Assembly (NCBI GenBank): GCA_017400455.1 | Contig: JAFPTC010000032.1 | Coordinates: 1 to 50,450 of the forward strand | Reading direction: 5' to 3' | Source: Prevotella sp. | GTDB taxonomy: Bacteria; Bacteroidota; Bacteroidia; Bacteroidales; Bacteroidaceae | Length of the DNA: 50,450 nucleotides | Shown here: positions 1-8,713 of the stretch, in pieces | How the letters are laid out: each line of letters begins with the position of its first letter | Position numbering within the stretch: the first letter of the stretch is position 1 | The notes under the pieces: model-generated | Database searches by the model: none | Told to the model about the DNA's origin: nothing | What the model saw: the letters and a program-made list of their open reading frames with translations, nothing else | Program-made: the position numbers and the translations under genes

Positions 1-689
1 CAATGAGCGAGGTTGACCCGCGTCAGGACGAGATTGACCAGATACGCAAGTGGATGCTCCTGATGAAGCAGACCAATGACTGGGGCAGCTACAGCCTTGC
101 CGCTGATGCCGTCAACAGCCTGATTCTTCATTCTTCATTAAAAACGCCCATCATCCGCGACCGAGGCACCCACCAGGCCCACGTGATGCTGGGCACACAG
201 GCCTTCAGCGCCGGCGACGACCGCCGCTGGGCGCTCTATCTGCTGAACAACATCCTGGGCGGGCCGGGCATGAACTCGCGGCTGAACCTTGCGCTGCGCG
301 AACGCCACGGACTGGTGTACACCGTGGAAAGCTCGATGACGAGCTATAGCGACACGGGGCTATGGACCGTCTACTTCGGCTGCGACGCCCACGACACCCA
401 GCGATGCCTCAAGCTGACACGCCACGAGCTGGACCGACTGATGCAGAAACCCCTGAGCGAGGCCCAGCTAAGGGCCGCCAAACGGCAACTGCAAGGCCAG
501 CTGGCCATAGCCATGGACAACCAGGAGCAGCGCGTGCTGGACTATGCCCGCACCTTCCTCCACACCGGCCACGGACGTACGCTGGCCGACGTGATGGACC
601 ACATCAACCGCCTCACAGTCAACGACCTGCAGCAGGCCGCCCAGCAGCTGTTCGCCCCCGAGCGACTCCTCACGCTCATTTACAAATAA
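1..689 (+). CDS. M16 family zinc peptidase, C-terminal half (5' end outside window)
   Basis: The reading frame is open at the window edge, so only the last 228 or so residues are visible. The segment THQAHVMLG...ALYLLNNILGGPGMNSRL...LRERHGLVYTVES is the usual start of the second M16 domain (the inactive C-terminal half of a processing-peptidase-like protein of about 410-430 residues). The zinc-binding HxxEH half must lie upstream. In this family the second half closes the peptide-binding chamber and carries the R/Y pair that helps bind substrate; GLVY here fits that. An unusual feature is the linker before the second domain: bases 122-142 are a short tandem repeat (two ATTCTTC-like units) of a kind otherwise seen between genes, read as ILHSSLK. 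The gene ends at TAA 687-689 with no obvious hairpin behind it. Family assignment is firm; substrate is unknown. Confidence 0.85.
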   Translation, partial: MSEVDPRQDEIDQIRKWMLLMKQTNDWGSYSLAADAVNSLILHSSLKTPIIRDRGTHQAHVMLGTQAFSAGDDRRWALYLLNNILGGPGMNSRLNLALRERHGLVYTVESSMTSYSDTGLWTVYFGCDAHDTQRCLKLTRHELDRLMQKPLSEAQLRAAKRQLQGQLAIAMDNQEQRVLDYARTFLHTGHGRTLADVMDHINRLTVNDLQQAAQQLFAPERLLTLIYK

Positions 690-777
690 AACGCGAGATT
701 TCAGCAACATTCTATTAAAAGTCCTTAAAAGGAAGGAACTTTTTTCTCATTTTTTTAGATAATTTGCAAGAAAAAGC

Positions 778-785
778 TATCTTTG
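778..785 (+). promoter_or_regulatory. -7 element (TATCTTTG) for the modular secreted protein
   Basis: TATCTTTG matches the Bacteroidetes -7 consensus TAnnTTTG and lies 38 bases before the ATG at 824. No TTTG is present at the ideal 19-20 base distance upstream, so the -33 half is weak. It argues for the start at 824 rather than the longer frame from 764, which would begin upstream of the promoter. Confidence 0.5.
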
Positions 786-823
786 CAACTGGATTACTAT
801 TTACTAACTTTATTTATATTTCT

Positions 824-3800
824 ATGAAGAAAATTCTACTACTTGTGAGTAGTGTGTTCTTCGCGCTTTCGTCGTTTGCACAGGAAGACGTGACGCACTA
901 CATCCAGAATGCAGGCTTTGACGAAGACCTGACATTCCAGGCCGATGGTACCATGAAGGAGGCCATCAGCACCGAGACCTCGCTCAGCGACCGTAGCTGG
1001 GCCTACATCGCAGCCGACTCAACAGTGTATGCACGCCCCAAGAGCACCAGCTCGCAGAACCGTCCCGACGGCCGCAAGCTGGAGGCCGTGAACGGCTTCA
1101 AGGGCCGCGTGAAGGGCTGGACCATGGAGTCGAACGCCGACTTCCCCAAGTGCGAATGGACCTATTTCGGCACCGTGCCCTATGACCTGGGCGAGCAGGC
1201 CGTACCCATTGCCGACGACGGTACTACCTACCTGGCCGTGCCCGAGCGTCCTACTGAGTTCGACGGTGGCGAAGGCTTCGTCTACCTGCGCGCCGGATGG
1301 ACCAACAGCGCCCTCTACAAGCAGGTGGTGAAGCTGCCCTGCGCAGTCTATCGCCTGGAGTATTGGACCATTAACATCAACCCCAACACCTCGGCCGTGG
1401 CTAAGGACCTGACGCAGATTGTATGCCGTAAGGAGACCTTCAAGGACGAGGAGAGCACCGGACTGAGCTCGCAGGTGTGGACCAAGCACGAGTTTGAGTT
1501 CACCCCCACCGCCGAGTTCACCATGCAGTTTGGCTATGAGGCTGCCAACGCCGGTTCAGGCGGCCAGCCTATCGTGGCCCTCGACGGCATCAAGCTCTAC
1601 AAGATCGACGAAGCCGACCCCGTGAAGATTCTGGAAAGCGACATCTCCGACCTGATGGACGAGTGCCAGGAGCTGAGCTACACCGCATCGTCGAACGGCT
1701 TCGACAACCTGGGTTCACAGATTGCCGACTATGAGATTGAGCTGGAAAGCTATCTCGGCGGCACGCAGGAAGAACTGGAGGCAGCACTGAAGGAGGCTAA
1801 CGCCCGCATGCAGGTGCTGCGCGACGCCGTGGCTGCCATCGGCGAGGTTGACGCCATCCTCTCGAAGATGGACGAGCTGCTGCAGACCACCGACTATCCC
1901 GGCAAGCCCGCCTTTGAGGAGGCCTACAAGAACATCCTGAACTACAAGAACGGCCTCCTGGGCGAAGACGTCGACGTGGCCGCTAAGATCCTGGGCGCCG
2001 TGGCCGAGGCCACCGAGGCCATCAAGGCCTACTTCATGACCCAGACCGCCACTGAGGACAATCCTGCCGACTTCACCATCTTCATCCAGCACCCCTGGTT
2101 CATCGATGCCGATGCCGAGCCTACGCTCATCGACGGCGAGTGGGTATTCCCCAAGCGCTATGACGAGGAGGGCAACGACCTCTACAAGCAGGGCGACGGC
2201 GCAAGCCCCAACCTGAACAAGGAGGGATGGTACATCGCAGGCGCCGAGGGCGGCGACCAGCGTCTGAACTGGCAGCAGGGACGCAGCTGCTGGAACGCTT
2301 GGAACAGCAACTTCACCACCACACTGGCCGTGGGCCAGGACTTCGAGGGACTGCCCAATGGCTACTACACCGTTTCGGCTGACCTCATCACGCAGTCGGG
2401 CTATGCCAACGGCACACAGAAGGTGTTTGCACAGAGCATCGCCGGCAAGAAGACCTCTTCGCAGGCCCTGTCCTCAGAGGGATGGGACGACGCTGACCCC
2501 GCCGCTGCACAGTGGGAGACCATCAGCATGACCAACGACGACAAGGTGCTCGTGGTCGACGGTAAGCTTACCATCGGCGCCGAGGGCAAGGGCGACGGCA
2601 ACGCTTCAGCCGGATGGTTCCTGGCCACCAACTTCCACCTCTACTACCTGGGCGAGGCTCCCGCCGAGGCCGTGAAGCAGGCCTTCGACCAGAAGATTGC
2701 CGACGCCAAGGAGATGCTTGCCAACATCCACTTCGCCGTTGACAAGAAGGCCCTGAGCGACGTCATCGACCAGCAGGCCTCCAGCACCGACTACATCGCT
2801 GCCATGACCGCCCTGCAAGAGGCCATGGCCGAGGCTCAGAAGAGTATCGCCAAGTACGAGGAGTACATCCCCAGCGACGGCACCATCGACGGCAAGACCA
2901 TTCCCACCGTGCAGAACACGCTGAAGAAGAATGGCGGCGAGGGCTATGACGCTGCCGAGGACATCATGCAGTTTGCCTACGACTGGGTGCAGACTTGGAT
3001 TGCCTGCGACACCGCTACCTACACCAAGTTCGACGCCACCGTGGACCTGCTGAAGAACTATCTGAACACCTACACGCCCGCCTACAACAATGCTGCTGAG
3101 GTGGCCAAGGCAGCTTCGGCTGCCGGCAAGGCTGCCCTGCAGGAAATCATGGACGCCCAGAAGGCTGCCGTCACCGCCGAGATGCGCGACAAGAACGCCA
3201 TCAACGCCTATGTGGAGGAGCTGAACCGCGTCATTGCCGTGGTGAAGAAGCAGAACATCGTGGACGATGCCAACGCCACCGACTACACCGCCTTCATCCA
3301 GAACCCGAACCTTGAGGCCGAGGCCGGATGGACCTTCGACAAGGGCAACGGCAACAATAACACCACCAGCTCGCAGTGGTTCGACGGAAGCAGCACACGC
3401 TACATCGATTCCTACAATGGTGCTGGCCTGGCTGGCTTCATCGCCACCCAGCTGGTGAAGGACCTGCCCAACGGTACTTACAACGTGGGTGTCTACACCC
3501 GTACGCCGGCTGAGGGCGCCTACATCCTGAACGCTCCCGCTGCCGACACCACCTTCGTCGAGATTCCCTTGAACTACTGGACCACCATCAGCTCCACCGG
3601 CGAGGATTCCATCGCCGTGGCCAGCGACACCCACGGACCGCTGTGGGAAGAGGCAAAGGCCCAGATTGAGGGCGGCATCGCCGTCACCGATCCCATGTAC
3701 GACCACTGGGATGCCATCTACAACGCCAACAACGGCAACGGCCGTGGCTGGCAGCACCAGGAGATGGCCAACATCGAGGTGAAGAACCACGAGCTGCTCA

Positions 3801-4072
3801 TCGGCACCATGGCCGGCACCGCTGCCAGCCAGACGCCGAAGGTGTTCGCCGGCAACTGGTACTCAGTGGGCGGCTGGACGCTGACGCTCGTCGCCAAGGG
3901 CGACAACACCGGATGGGACGGCCCGCTGGCTACCGGCATCAGCAACACCGTGGTGAAGGCCACCGCTGCCGACGGCATCTACACCCTCTCGGGCGTGAAG
4001 GCCGACAAGCTGCAGCGCGGCCTGAACATCGTCATCACCAACGGACAGGCTCGCAAAGTCATGGTGAAATAA
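824..4072 (+). CDS. Large secreted modular protein (carbohydrate-binding-like and helical linker modules)
   Basis: This 1082-residue protein starts with a clear signal peptide (MKKILLLVSSVFFALSSFAQ). Three beta-rich modules that look like jelly-roll, galactose-binding-type domains can be seen at about residues 25-270, 425-635 and 830-1050. The last two open with the same phrase, D-[FY]-T-x-F-I-Q-[HN]-P. They are separated by two Ala/Glu/Lys-rich helical stretches (about 275-420 and 640-825) that resemble FIVAR-type linkers. The C-terminus (GIYTLSGVKADKLQRGLNIV...KVMVK) is a variant of the terminal motif shared by four other secreted proteins in this window. No catalytic motif was recognised, so a binding or scaffold role at the cell surface is inferred. 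It is followed by a strong terminator and is probably transcribed alone. Neighbouring GH43 and GH53 genes suggest a plant cell-wall ligand. Confidence 0.75.
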   Translation: MKKILLLVSSVFFALSSFAQEDVTHYIQNAGFDEDLTFQADGTMKEAISTETSLSDRSWAYIAADSTVYARPKSTSSQNRPDGRKLEAVNGFKGRVKGWTMESNADFPKCEWTYFGTVPYDLGEQAVPIADDGTTYLAVPERPTEFDGGEGFVYLRAGWTNSALYKQVVKLPCAVYRLEYWTININPNTSAVAKDLTQIVCRKETFKDEESTGLSSQVWTKHEFEFTPTAEFTMQFGYEAANAGSGGQPIVALDGIKLYKIDEADPVKILESDISDLMDECQELSYTASSNGFDNLGSQIADYEIELESYLGGTQEELEAALKEANARMQVLRDAVAAIGEVDAILSKMDELLQTTDYPGKPAFEEAYKNILNYKNGLLGEDVDVAAKILGAVAEATEAIKAYFMTQTATEDNPADFTIFIQHPWFIDADAEPTLIDGEWVFPKRYDEEGNDLYKQGDGASPNLNKEGWYIAGAEGGDQRLNWQQGRSCWNAWNSNFTTTLAVGQDFEGLPNGYYTVSADLITQSGYANGTQKVFAQSIAGKKTSSQALSSEGWDDADPAAAQWETISMTNDDKVLVVDGKLTIGAEGKGDGNASAGWFLATNFHLYYLGEAPAEAVKQAFDQKIADAKEMLANIHFAVDKKALSDVIDQQASSTDYIAAMTALQEAMAEAQKSIAKYEEYIPSDGTIDGKTIPTVQNTLKKNGGEGYDAAEDIMQFAYDWVQTWIACDTATYTKFDATVDLLKNYLNTYTPAYNNAAEVAKAASAAGKAALQEIMDAQKAAVTAEMRDKNAINAYVEELNRVIAVVKKQNIVDDANATDYTAFIQNPNLEAEAGWTFDKGNGNNNTTSSQWFDGSSTRYIDSYNGAGLAGFIATQLVKDLPNGTYNVGVYTRTPAEGAYILNAPAADTTFVEIPLNYWTTISSTGEDSIAVASDTHGPLWEEAKAQIEGGIAVTDPMYDHWDAIYNANNGNGRGWQHQEMANIEVKNHELLIGTMAGTAASQTPKVFAGNWYSVGGWTLTLVAKGDNTGWDGPLATGISNTVVKATAADGIYTLSGVKADKLQRGLNIVITNGQARKVMVK

Positions 4073-4103
4073 GCATTCTTGAAATAGCTTTTACTCTTGT
4101 GAG

Positions 4104-4137
4104 GGGAGGCCGCTGCAATGGCGGCCTCCCTTTTTTT
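4104..4137 (+). terminator. Intrinsic terminator after the modular protein
   Basis: A GC-rich hairpin (GGGAGGCCGC, six-base loop, GGCGGCCTCCC) is followed by seven T residues. It lies 32 bases after the stop codon and is the clearest rho-independent terminator in the window. Confidence 0.9.
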
Positions 4138-4147
4138 CATCTATATA

Positions 4148-4179
4148 TTTGGCCGTTTGACTAATTATTCGTAACTTTG
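4148..4179 (+). promoter_or_regulatory. Promoter of the GH43 / DUF2264 operon
   Basis: TTTG (4148-4151), 20 bases, then TAACTTTG (4172-4179) gives the Bacteroidetes -33/-7 pattern. It sits just after the preceding terminator and 44 bases before the GH43 start. Confidence 0.75.
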
Positions 4180-4223
4180 CGCCAAATTGCCATTTTTCGC
4201 AAATAGTGGAACTAACTACAATT

Positions 4224-6362
4224 ATGAAGAAACAACTATCAGCATTACTATTATCCTTCCTGCCCCTGCTGGGCTTGCAGGCTCAGGAAACAGAACTCAC
4301 CACCACACAGGCCCGCACGCTCTACAAAGCCGTGACTAAGAAACGCGTCAGCGTGCACGACCCCTCGGTGGTCTATGATTCCGTGTCGGTCACGAAACGC
4401 TACTACATCATAGGCTCCCACCGAGGCATTGCCAACTCCACCGACATGCAGAACTGGACGGGCGTCACCGAGTCGTTTGCCCGCGTCAACGACGACGGCT
4501 CTACCACCACCGTGGCCACCAGCGGCTCGCAGATGGAGGCCAACCTGCGCCGCGTGTTCAGCCGCCATCGCACCACTACCATCTGGAAGGGCGGTCAGGA
4601 GGTGCCCTTCGGCAACTATGACGCCACCGAATGGTGCCGCGCCATTCCCGACGACCATGGCAACTGGGACATCAACGGCGTGATGTGGGCCCCCGACATG
4701 GTGTGGAACCCCGTGATGCAGAAGTGGTGCCAGTACCTCTCGCTCAACGGCAACGCCTGGAACTCGGTCATCGTGCTGCTCACGGCCAACAAGCTCACCG
4801 GCCCCTGGGTCTACGAGGGCCCTGTGGTCTACAGCGGTTTCCGCTCGCCCACCGACGAGCGCGTCAGCTGGAAGAAGACCGACCTGGAGATGGTCATCGG
4901 CGAGGTGTCTGCCCTACCCTCGCGCTACAACCATCCCTCCAATGCCAACAGCCAGATGTGGGGCGACTGGTGGCCCAACAACATCGACCCCACCGTGTTC
5001 TACGACGAGGAGGGGCAGCTATGGATAGCCTACGGCTCGTGGAGCGGCGGCATCTGGATGTTGCAGCTGAACGAGGAGAACGGCCTGCGCGACTATGACG
5101 TGAGCTACCCCAGCGACTATTCCGCCAAGGGCAAGCAGTGCACCAGCGACCCCTACTTCGGCAAGCGCATTGCCGGCGGCTGCTATGTCTCGGGCGAAGG
5201 CCCCTACATCGAGCACATCGGCGACTACTACTACCTGTTCATGAGCTATGGCGGCTTCGCCCCCGACGGCGGCTACGAGATGCGCGTCTTCCGCTCAGAG
5301 AAGCCCGACGGTCCCTACAAGGACCCGCAAGGCCGCTCCGCCCAGTTCACCAACTGGGTGCTGAACTATGGCAAGAACGCCACCGACAAGCGCGGCGAGA
5401 AGATCATGGGTGCCTACAACAAGTGGGGATTCATGACCGTGGGCGAGTGTGCCCAGGGCCACAACAGCATCATCAGCGCCCCCGACGGCCGCACCTACCT
5501 GGTCTATCACACGAAGTTCAACAACGGCACCTTTGGCCACCAGGTGCGCACCCACCAGGTGTTCATCAACAAAAACGGCTGGCCCGTGGCCGCTCCCTTC
5601 GAGTATAACGGCGAGGAACTTTCCGACGAGACGATGAAGCAGCCCCTGCCCTTCGGCACGGACGACCTTGTGGGCACCTACGACGTGATGGTGCATAAGT
5701 ACAACATGGACCACAACAACATGGAGGAGGTGACGCCCAAGCAGATTGTGCTGAATGCCGACGGCACCGTGCGCGGCGCCTACACCGGCACATGGAGCAT
5801 CGACGAGGGCACCTGCTACCTCACCATCCGCATGGGCGGCATCAGCTATTCTGGCGTCCTCTTCGAGGAAGTGATGGACGAGCAGAACCTCCACGCCATC
5901 AGCTTCACCGCCTGCTCGGCCTCGGGCATCAATGTGTGGGGCTATAAGCGTCATCCCAAGTATGCCCTGGCCTGGCAGCTGAACAACCAGAAGGTGCCCG
6001 TGCGCAACAACCAGACCGTGAAGGCCGACCTTGACCTCGACGGCGTGTGGCTGGGCGATGACAACGTCAGCGCCAGCTGGACCAGCAGCCATCCCGACAT
6101 CATCGACGAGCACGGCCACTTCAATGCCGCCGCCGTACCATCGTTAACCGACGTCACCCTCACCCTGCGCATCACCGCCGGCACCTACTACTGGCAGCAG
6201 GACTACACCGTGAAGGTGGCACCCGACCCCTCGGCCATCCACGATGTCACCCCCGCCCAGCCCCAGTTTGCCGGCGTGGCCTACGACCTGAAGGGCCACC
6301 GCGTGGACAATCCCCGAAGCGGACTCTACATCATCAGCGGAAAACTAACCCTAATAAAATAA
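4224..6362 (+). CDS. GH43 endo-1,5-alpha-L-arabinanase-like enzyme, secreted
   Basis: This 712-residue protein has a signal peptide (MKKQLSALLLSFLPLLGLQAQ); the ATG at 4224 is chosen because it begins this peptide and follows the promoter. The five-bladed GH43 catalytic domain occupies about residues 30-430. Its three acids are visible: Asp46 in VHDPSVV (base), about Asp255 in NNIDPTVFYDE (pKa modulator) and about Glu325 in GEGPYI (acid). GVMWAPDM and QGHNSII also fit the arabinanase branch. A beta-barrel C-terminal region (about 450-575) resembles the C-terminal domain of endo-arabinanases, followed by a bacterial Ig-like domain (about 580-670) and the shared C-terminal motif (YDLKGHRVDNPRSGLYIISGK). 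It would cleave alpha-1,5-arabinan of pectin outside the cytoplasm. Seven bases separate it from the next gene, so the two are probably one operon. Exact specificity is inferred. Confidence 0.88.
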   Translation: MKKQLSALLLSFLPLLGLQAQETELTTTQARTLYKAVTKKRVSVHDPSVVYDSVSVTKRYYIIGSHRGIANSTDMQNWTGVTESFARVNDDGSTTTVATSGSQMEANLRRVFSRHRTTTIWKGGQEVPFGNYDATEWCRAIPDDHGNWDINGVMWAPDMVWNPVMQKWCQYLSLNGNAWNSVIVLLTANKLTGPWVYEGPVVYSGFRSPTDERVSWKKTDLEMVIGEVSALPSRYNHPSNANSQMWGDWWPNNIDPTVFYDEEGQLWIAYGSWSGGIWMLQLNEENGLRDYDVSYPSDYSAKGKQCTSDPYFGKRIAGGCYVSGEGPYIEHIGDYYYLFMSYGGFAPDGGYEMRVFRSEKPDGPYKDPQGRSAQFTNWVLNYGKNATDKRGEKIMGAYNKWGFMTVGECAQGHNSIISAPDGRTYLVYHTKFNNGTFGHQVRTHQVFINKNGWPVAAPFEYNGEELSDETMKQPLPFGTDDLVGTYDVMVHKYNMDHNNMEEVTPKQIVLNADGTVRGAYTGTWSIDEGTCYLTIRMGGISYSGVLFEEVMDEQNLHAISFTACSASGINVWGYKRHPKYALAWQLNNQKVPVRNNQTVKADLDLDGVWLGDDNVSASWTSSHPDIIDEHGHFNAAAVPSLTDVTLTLRITAGTYYWQQDYTVKVAPDPSAIHDVTPAQPQFAGVAYDLKGHRVDNPRSGLYIISGKLTLIK

Positions 6363-6369
6363 TAAAAGT

Positions 6370-7638
6370 ATGAAAAAACTACTGACCATCATCCTGCTGG
6401 CATGCATAGCCCTGGTGCCCGCAGATGCCAAGAAGAAAGTGAACCCCCAACCCACCGACCGCGAGTATTGGTGCCAGGAGGCCTGGAAGATGGCCCAGCC
6501 CGTCTTAGAGAACATGGCCAAGGGCGAGCTGCAGAAGAACATGAAGACCGAGTTCAGCCCCTCCTTCGACAACCGCAACCGCAAGGTGGTATATATGGAA
6601 ACCTTCGGCCGACTCATGGCCGGCATAGCTCCCTGGCTGGCCCTGCCCGACGATGACACAGCTGAGGGCCAGCAGCGCAAGCAGCTGCGCCAGTGGGCGC
6701 TTGACTCCTATAAGAACAGCGTCGATCCCCAGTCGCCCGACTACCTCTGCTGGGGTGTCAGCGGCCAGAACCTGGTCGACGCAGCATACATTGCCGAGTC
6801 CTTCATCCGTGCCTACGACGCCCTGTGGGTGCCCCTTGACCAGCAGACCAAGGACCGCTACATCACCGAGTTCAAGAAGCTGCGCTCCATCGAGCCGCCC
6901 TACACCAACTGGTTCCTCTTCTCCTCGGTCATCGAGAGCTTCATTGCCAAGGCCGCCGGCCTAAGGGAGTATGACGACTTCCGCGTGATGATGACCATCC
7001 GCAAGGTGGAGGAATGGTATGTGGGCGACGGCTGGTATGCCGACGGCCCCGTCTTCGCCTTCGACTACTATTCCAGCTACGTCTTCCACGCCATGTACCT
7101 TGAGACGCTGCAGAACATGATCGACGCCAAGGCCAGCACCCGCCTGGAGTACAAGAAATACTACGACCGCGCCCTGAAGCGTGCCCAGAAGTTCAGCATC
7201 ATCCTCGAACGCTTCATCTCGCCCGAGGGCACCTTCCCCGTCTTCGGCCGCAGCAGCACCTACCGCATGGCCGCCCTGCAGCCCCTGGCCCTCATGGCCT
7301 GGAAGCAGACGCTGCCCAAGGAGCTGAGCAACGGCCAGGTGCGTTCCGCCCTCACGGCCGTCATGCACCGCATGTACGACCAGCAGCAAAACTACAACGA
7401 CGGTGGCTTCCTCACCATCGGCTTCTGCGGCTCCCAGCCCGACATGGCCGACTGGTACACCAACAACGGCTCGCTCTATATGACCTCGCTCTCGCTCATG
7501 CCCCTCGGCCTGCCCGCCACCCACGACTTCTGGGCCTGCCCCGCCGAGCCCTGGACGCAGGTGAAAGCCTGGGGTGGCCAGCCCTTCCCCAAGGACCACC
7601 GCTGGGCCGACGACATCGTGACCAAGGACCGCTGGTAG
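6370..7638 (+). CDS. DUF2264 family protein, probable (alpha/alpha)-barrel glycosidase
   Basis: This 422-residue secreted protein (signal peptide MKKLLTIILLACIALVPADA) matches the DUF2264 family: YMETFGRLMAGIAPWLAL, YLCWGVSGQNLVDAAYIAESFIRA, NWFLFSSVIESF, VGDGWYADGPVFAFDYYSSYVFHAM and FGRSSTYRM are its conserved blocks. Members have an alpha-helical barrel like GH88/GH105 hydrolases. I recall some relatives being placed in a glycoside hydrolase family with beta-glucuronidase activity on arabinogalactan, but I cannot confirm that this protein belongs to that branch. It lies 7 bases downstream of the arabinanase and is probably co-transcribed, which supports a role in trimming pectic or arabinogalactan oligosaccharides in the periplasm. 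The family call is strong; the activity is not established. Confidence 0.8.
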   Translation: MKKLLTIILLACIALVPADAKKKVNPQPTDREYWCQEAWKMAQPVLENMAKGELQKNMKTEFSPSFDNRNRKVVYMETFGRLMAGIAPWLALPDDDTAEGQQRKQLRQWALDSYKNSVDPQSPDYLCWGVSGQNLVDAAYIAESFIRAYDALWVPLDQQTKDRYITEFKKLRSIEPPYTNWFLFSSVIESFIAKAAGLREYDDFRVMMTIRKVEEWYVGDGWYADGPVFAFDYYSSYVFHAMYLETLQNMIDAKASTRLEYKKYYDRALKRAQKFSIILERFISPEGTFPVFGRSSTYRMAALQPLALMAWKQTLPKELSNGQVRSALTAVMHRMYDQQQNYNDGGFLTIGFCGSQPDMADWYTNNGSLYMTSLSLMPLGLPATHDFWACPAEPWTQVKAWGGQPFPKDHRWADDIVTKDRW

Positions 7639-7682
7639 CAGTGGCTCAGGAGGATACAAACAGCATTTTCCTGCAAAAACGC

Positions 7683-7713
7683 TTTGTCGTTTCGCAAATT
7701 TGCCGTATCTTTG
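7683..7713 (+). promoter_or_regulatory. Promoter of the VapC-type toxin-antitoxin pair
   Basis: TTTG (7683-7686), exactly 19 bases, then TATCTTTG (7706-7713). It lies 30 bases before the small first gene of the pair. Confidence 0.8.
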
Positions 7714-7743
7714 CACCCGATAGTGACAAACAACCATACAAAT

Positions 7744-7908
7744 ATGGAAGCAACAAATATGACCAAACCCGCTCCAAAGAAGCGGATTTCGAGAACAATG
7801 AGGTGGGCAAGGGCCCATAAGGGATTCATCACAGAAGTGACGGATGCCGAACTGCGCTCACAATTAGCGTTCTACAGGAAGAAAGAGCAGAAAGGTCAAG
7901 AAAAATAA
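7744..7908 (+). CDS. Small basic protein, putative antitoxin partner of the PIN toxin
   Basis: This 54-residue frame (MEATNMTKPAPKKRISRTMRWARAHKG...) begins at the first ATG after a well-formed promoter and ends four bases before the PIN gene. The N-terminal half is strongly basic and the rest (TDAELRSQLAFYRKKEQ) looks helical. I do not recognise a named antitoxin family: no clear AbrB, ribbon-helix-helix or Phd signature could be read. Position in front of a VapC-like toxin, and a size typical of antitoxins, are the main reasons for the call. An alternative start is the second ATG (MTKPAP...). Local GC is lower than in the flanking glycosidase genes, which suggests acquisition. Confidence 0.5.
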   Translation: MEATNMTKPAPKKRISRTMRWARAHKGFITEVTDAELRSQLAFYRKKEQKGQEK

Positions 7909-7912
7909 TAAG

Positions 7913-8332
7913 ATGAGAAGGCTGATGCTCGACACTTGCGTCGTCGTTGACATGCTGCTTGATGCTGACGGCCTTGATAATTGCGTGACCGATCTGCTGG
8001 ACGATCCGGACAATATGCTCTGTGCAAGCTTCGAGACAATGCGCGAGCTTGTGGTGCTCTTCAATAACAAGAAAATGTTCTCCAAACAATGGAAAACAGC
8101 CGAGGATGTCATCCACACCGTGCAGGACGACCTTGCAATAGAATTTCTTCCGTTGCGTGAGCAGGTGGGCTACACCTACTCACGCCTCACGCTGAACGAG
8201 GCAATGGACCATCGCGACCCAAGCGACCATGTCATCATCGCGCACGCCATCACCGAACATATTACGCTTCTTTCGAGCGACTTGAAGTTTCCCTTCTATC
8301 GCGCTCAAGGGCTCGACTTAATAGAATATTGA
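7913..8332 (+). CDS. PIN-domain toxin, VapC-like ribonuclease
   Basis: This 139-residue protein shows the four-acid PIN active site: Asp7 (MRRLMLDTCVVVD), Glu41 (SFETMRE), Asp102/Asp105 in HRDPSDHVIIAHAI, and Asp123 (LLSSDLKF). VapC toxins are Mg-dependent endoribonucleases that usually cut tRNA or rRNA and are held in check by a partner encoded just upstream, as appears to be the case here. The gene is preceded by a 54-residue frame at a 4-base distance, under one promoter. The lower GC content than the neighbours suggests that this two-gene module was inserted between polysaccharide-degradation genes. The PIN fold is firm; toxicity is inferred from context. Confidence 0.8.
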   Translation: MRRLMLDTCVVVDMLLDADGLDNCVTDLLDDPDNMLCASFETMRELVVLFNNKKMFSKQWKTAEDVIHTVQDDLAIEFLPLREQVGYTYSRLTLNEAMDHRDPSDHVIIAHAITEHITLLSSDLKFPFYRAQGLDLIEY

Positions 8333-8713
8333 TTGCACTTTTTTATCTTGCACTTCTTGCACCTGGGAAATGTAGCATGAGGCAACGCTGTATTTTCATA
8401 CGGCATTGAGTTTTGAAAAAATCTCACGTGAGATTTTTTCAAAACTCGGCCTCCCATGATGCTGCGGAGCCTCCCCGTGAGAACAGCTCGACGGTTGAGG
8501 GCTCAGGTGCAAGTGGTGCAAGCAGTGCAAGTTCTTCCGATGAATTGTTTTCCACATGCTGCCATACGACGTGGGAACGGGCTGGGTGTGCGGGGGTGCA
8601 GTCAGAGCCCCTGTGCAGGGAGCGCAGCAGGGGGCTACGGGTGGTATGCCAGGAAAGCCAATGACGAGCCAAAGGCAGGAAAAGGAAAATAATTGTCAAA
8701 AAAGGAAGAATCA
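8333..8713. other. Gene-free stretch with short TTGCAC/TGCAAG repeats and a 40-bp palindrome
   Basis: No convincing gene was found. The stretch holds repeated TTGCAC units at about 8334-8361, the 40-bp palindrome described separately, a 29-bp flank also present at 48054-48082 in the opposite orientation, and TGCAAG direct repeats at about 8508-8532. Open frames here (for example 8413-8664) run through the palindrome and have no family likeness. Confidence 0.6.
8408..8476. repeat. Palindromic repeat (40-bp perfect palindrome plus 29-bp flank), copy 1
   Basis: 8408-8447 is a perfect 40-bp palindrome (left arm GAGTTTTGAAAAAATCTCAC) centred on CACGTG. The next 29 bases (8448-8476) also occur, inverted, beside the identical palindrome at 48083-48122. 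The 69-bp unit is therefore present twice in opposite orientations. The palindrome could act as a bidirectional terminator (run of six T) or a REP-like element. Confidence 0.9.

Noticed and set aside
764-823. N-terminal extension of the modular secreted protein
   Set aside because: It would begin upstream of the -7 element and place 20 residues before a perfect signal peptide.
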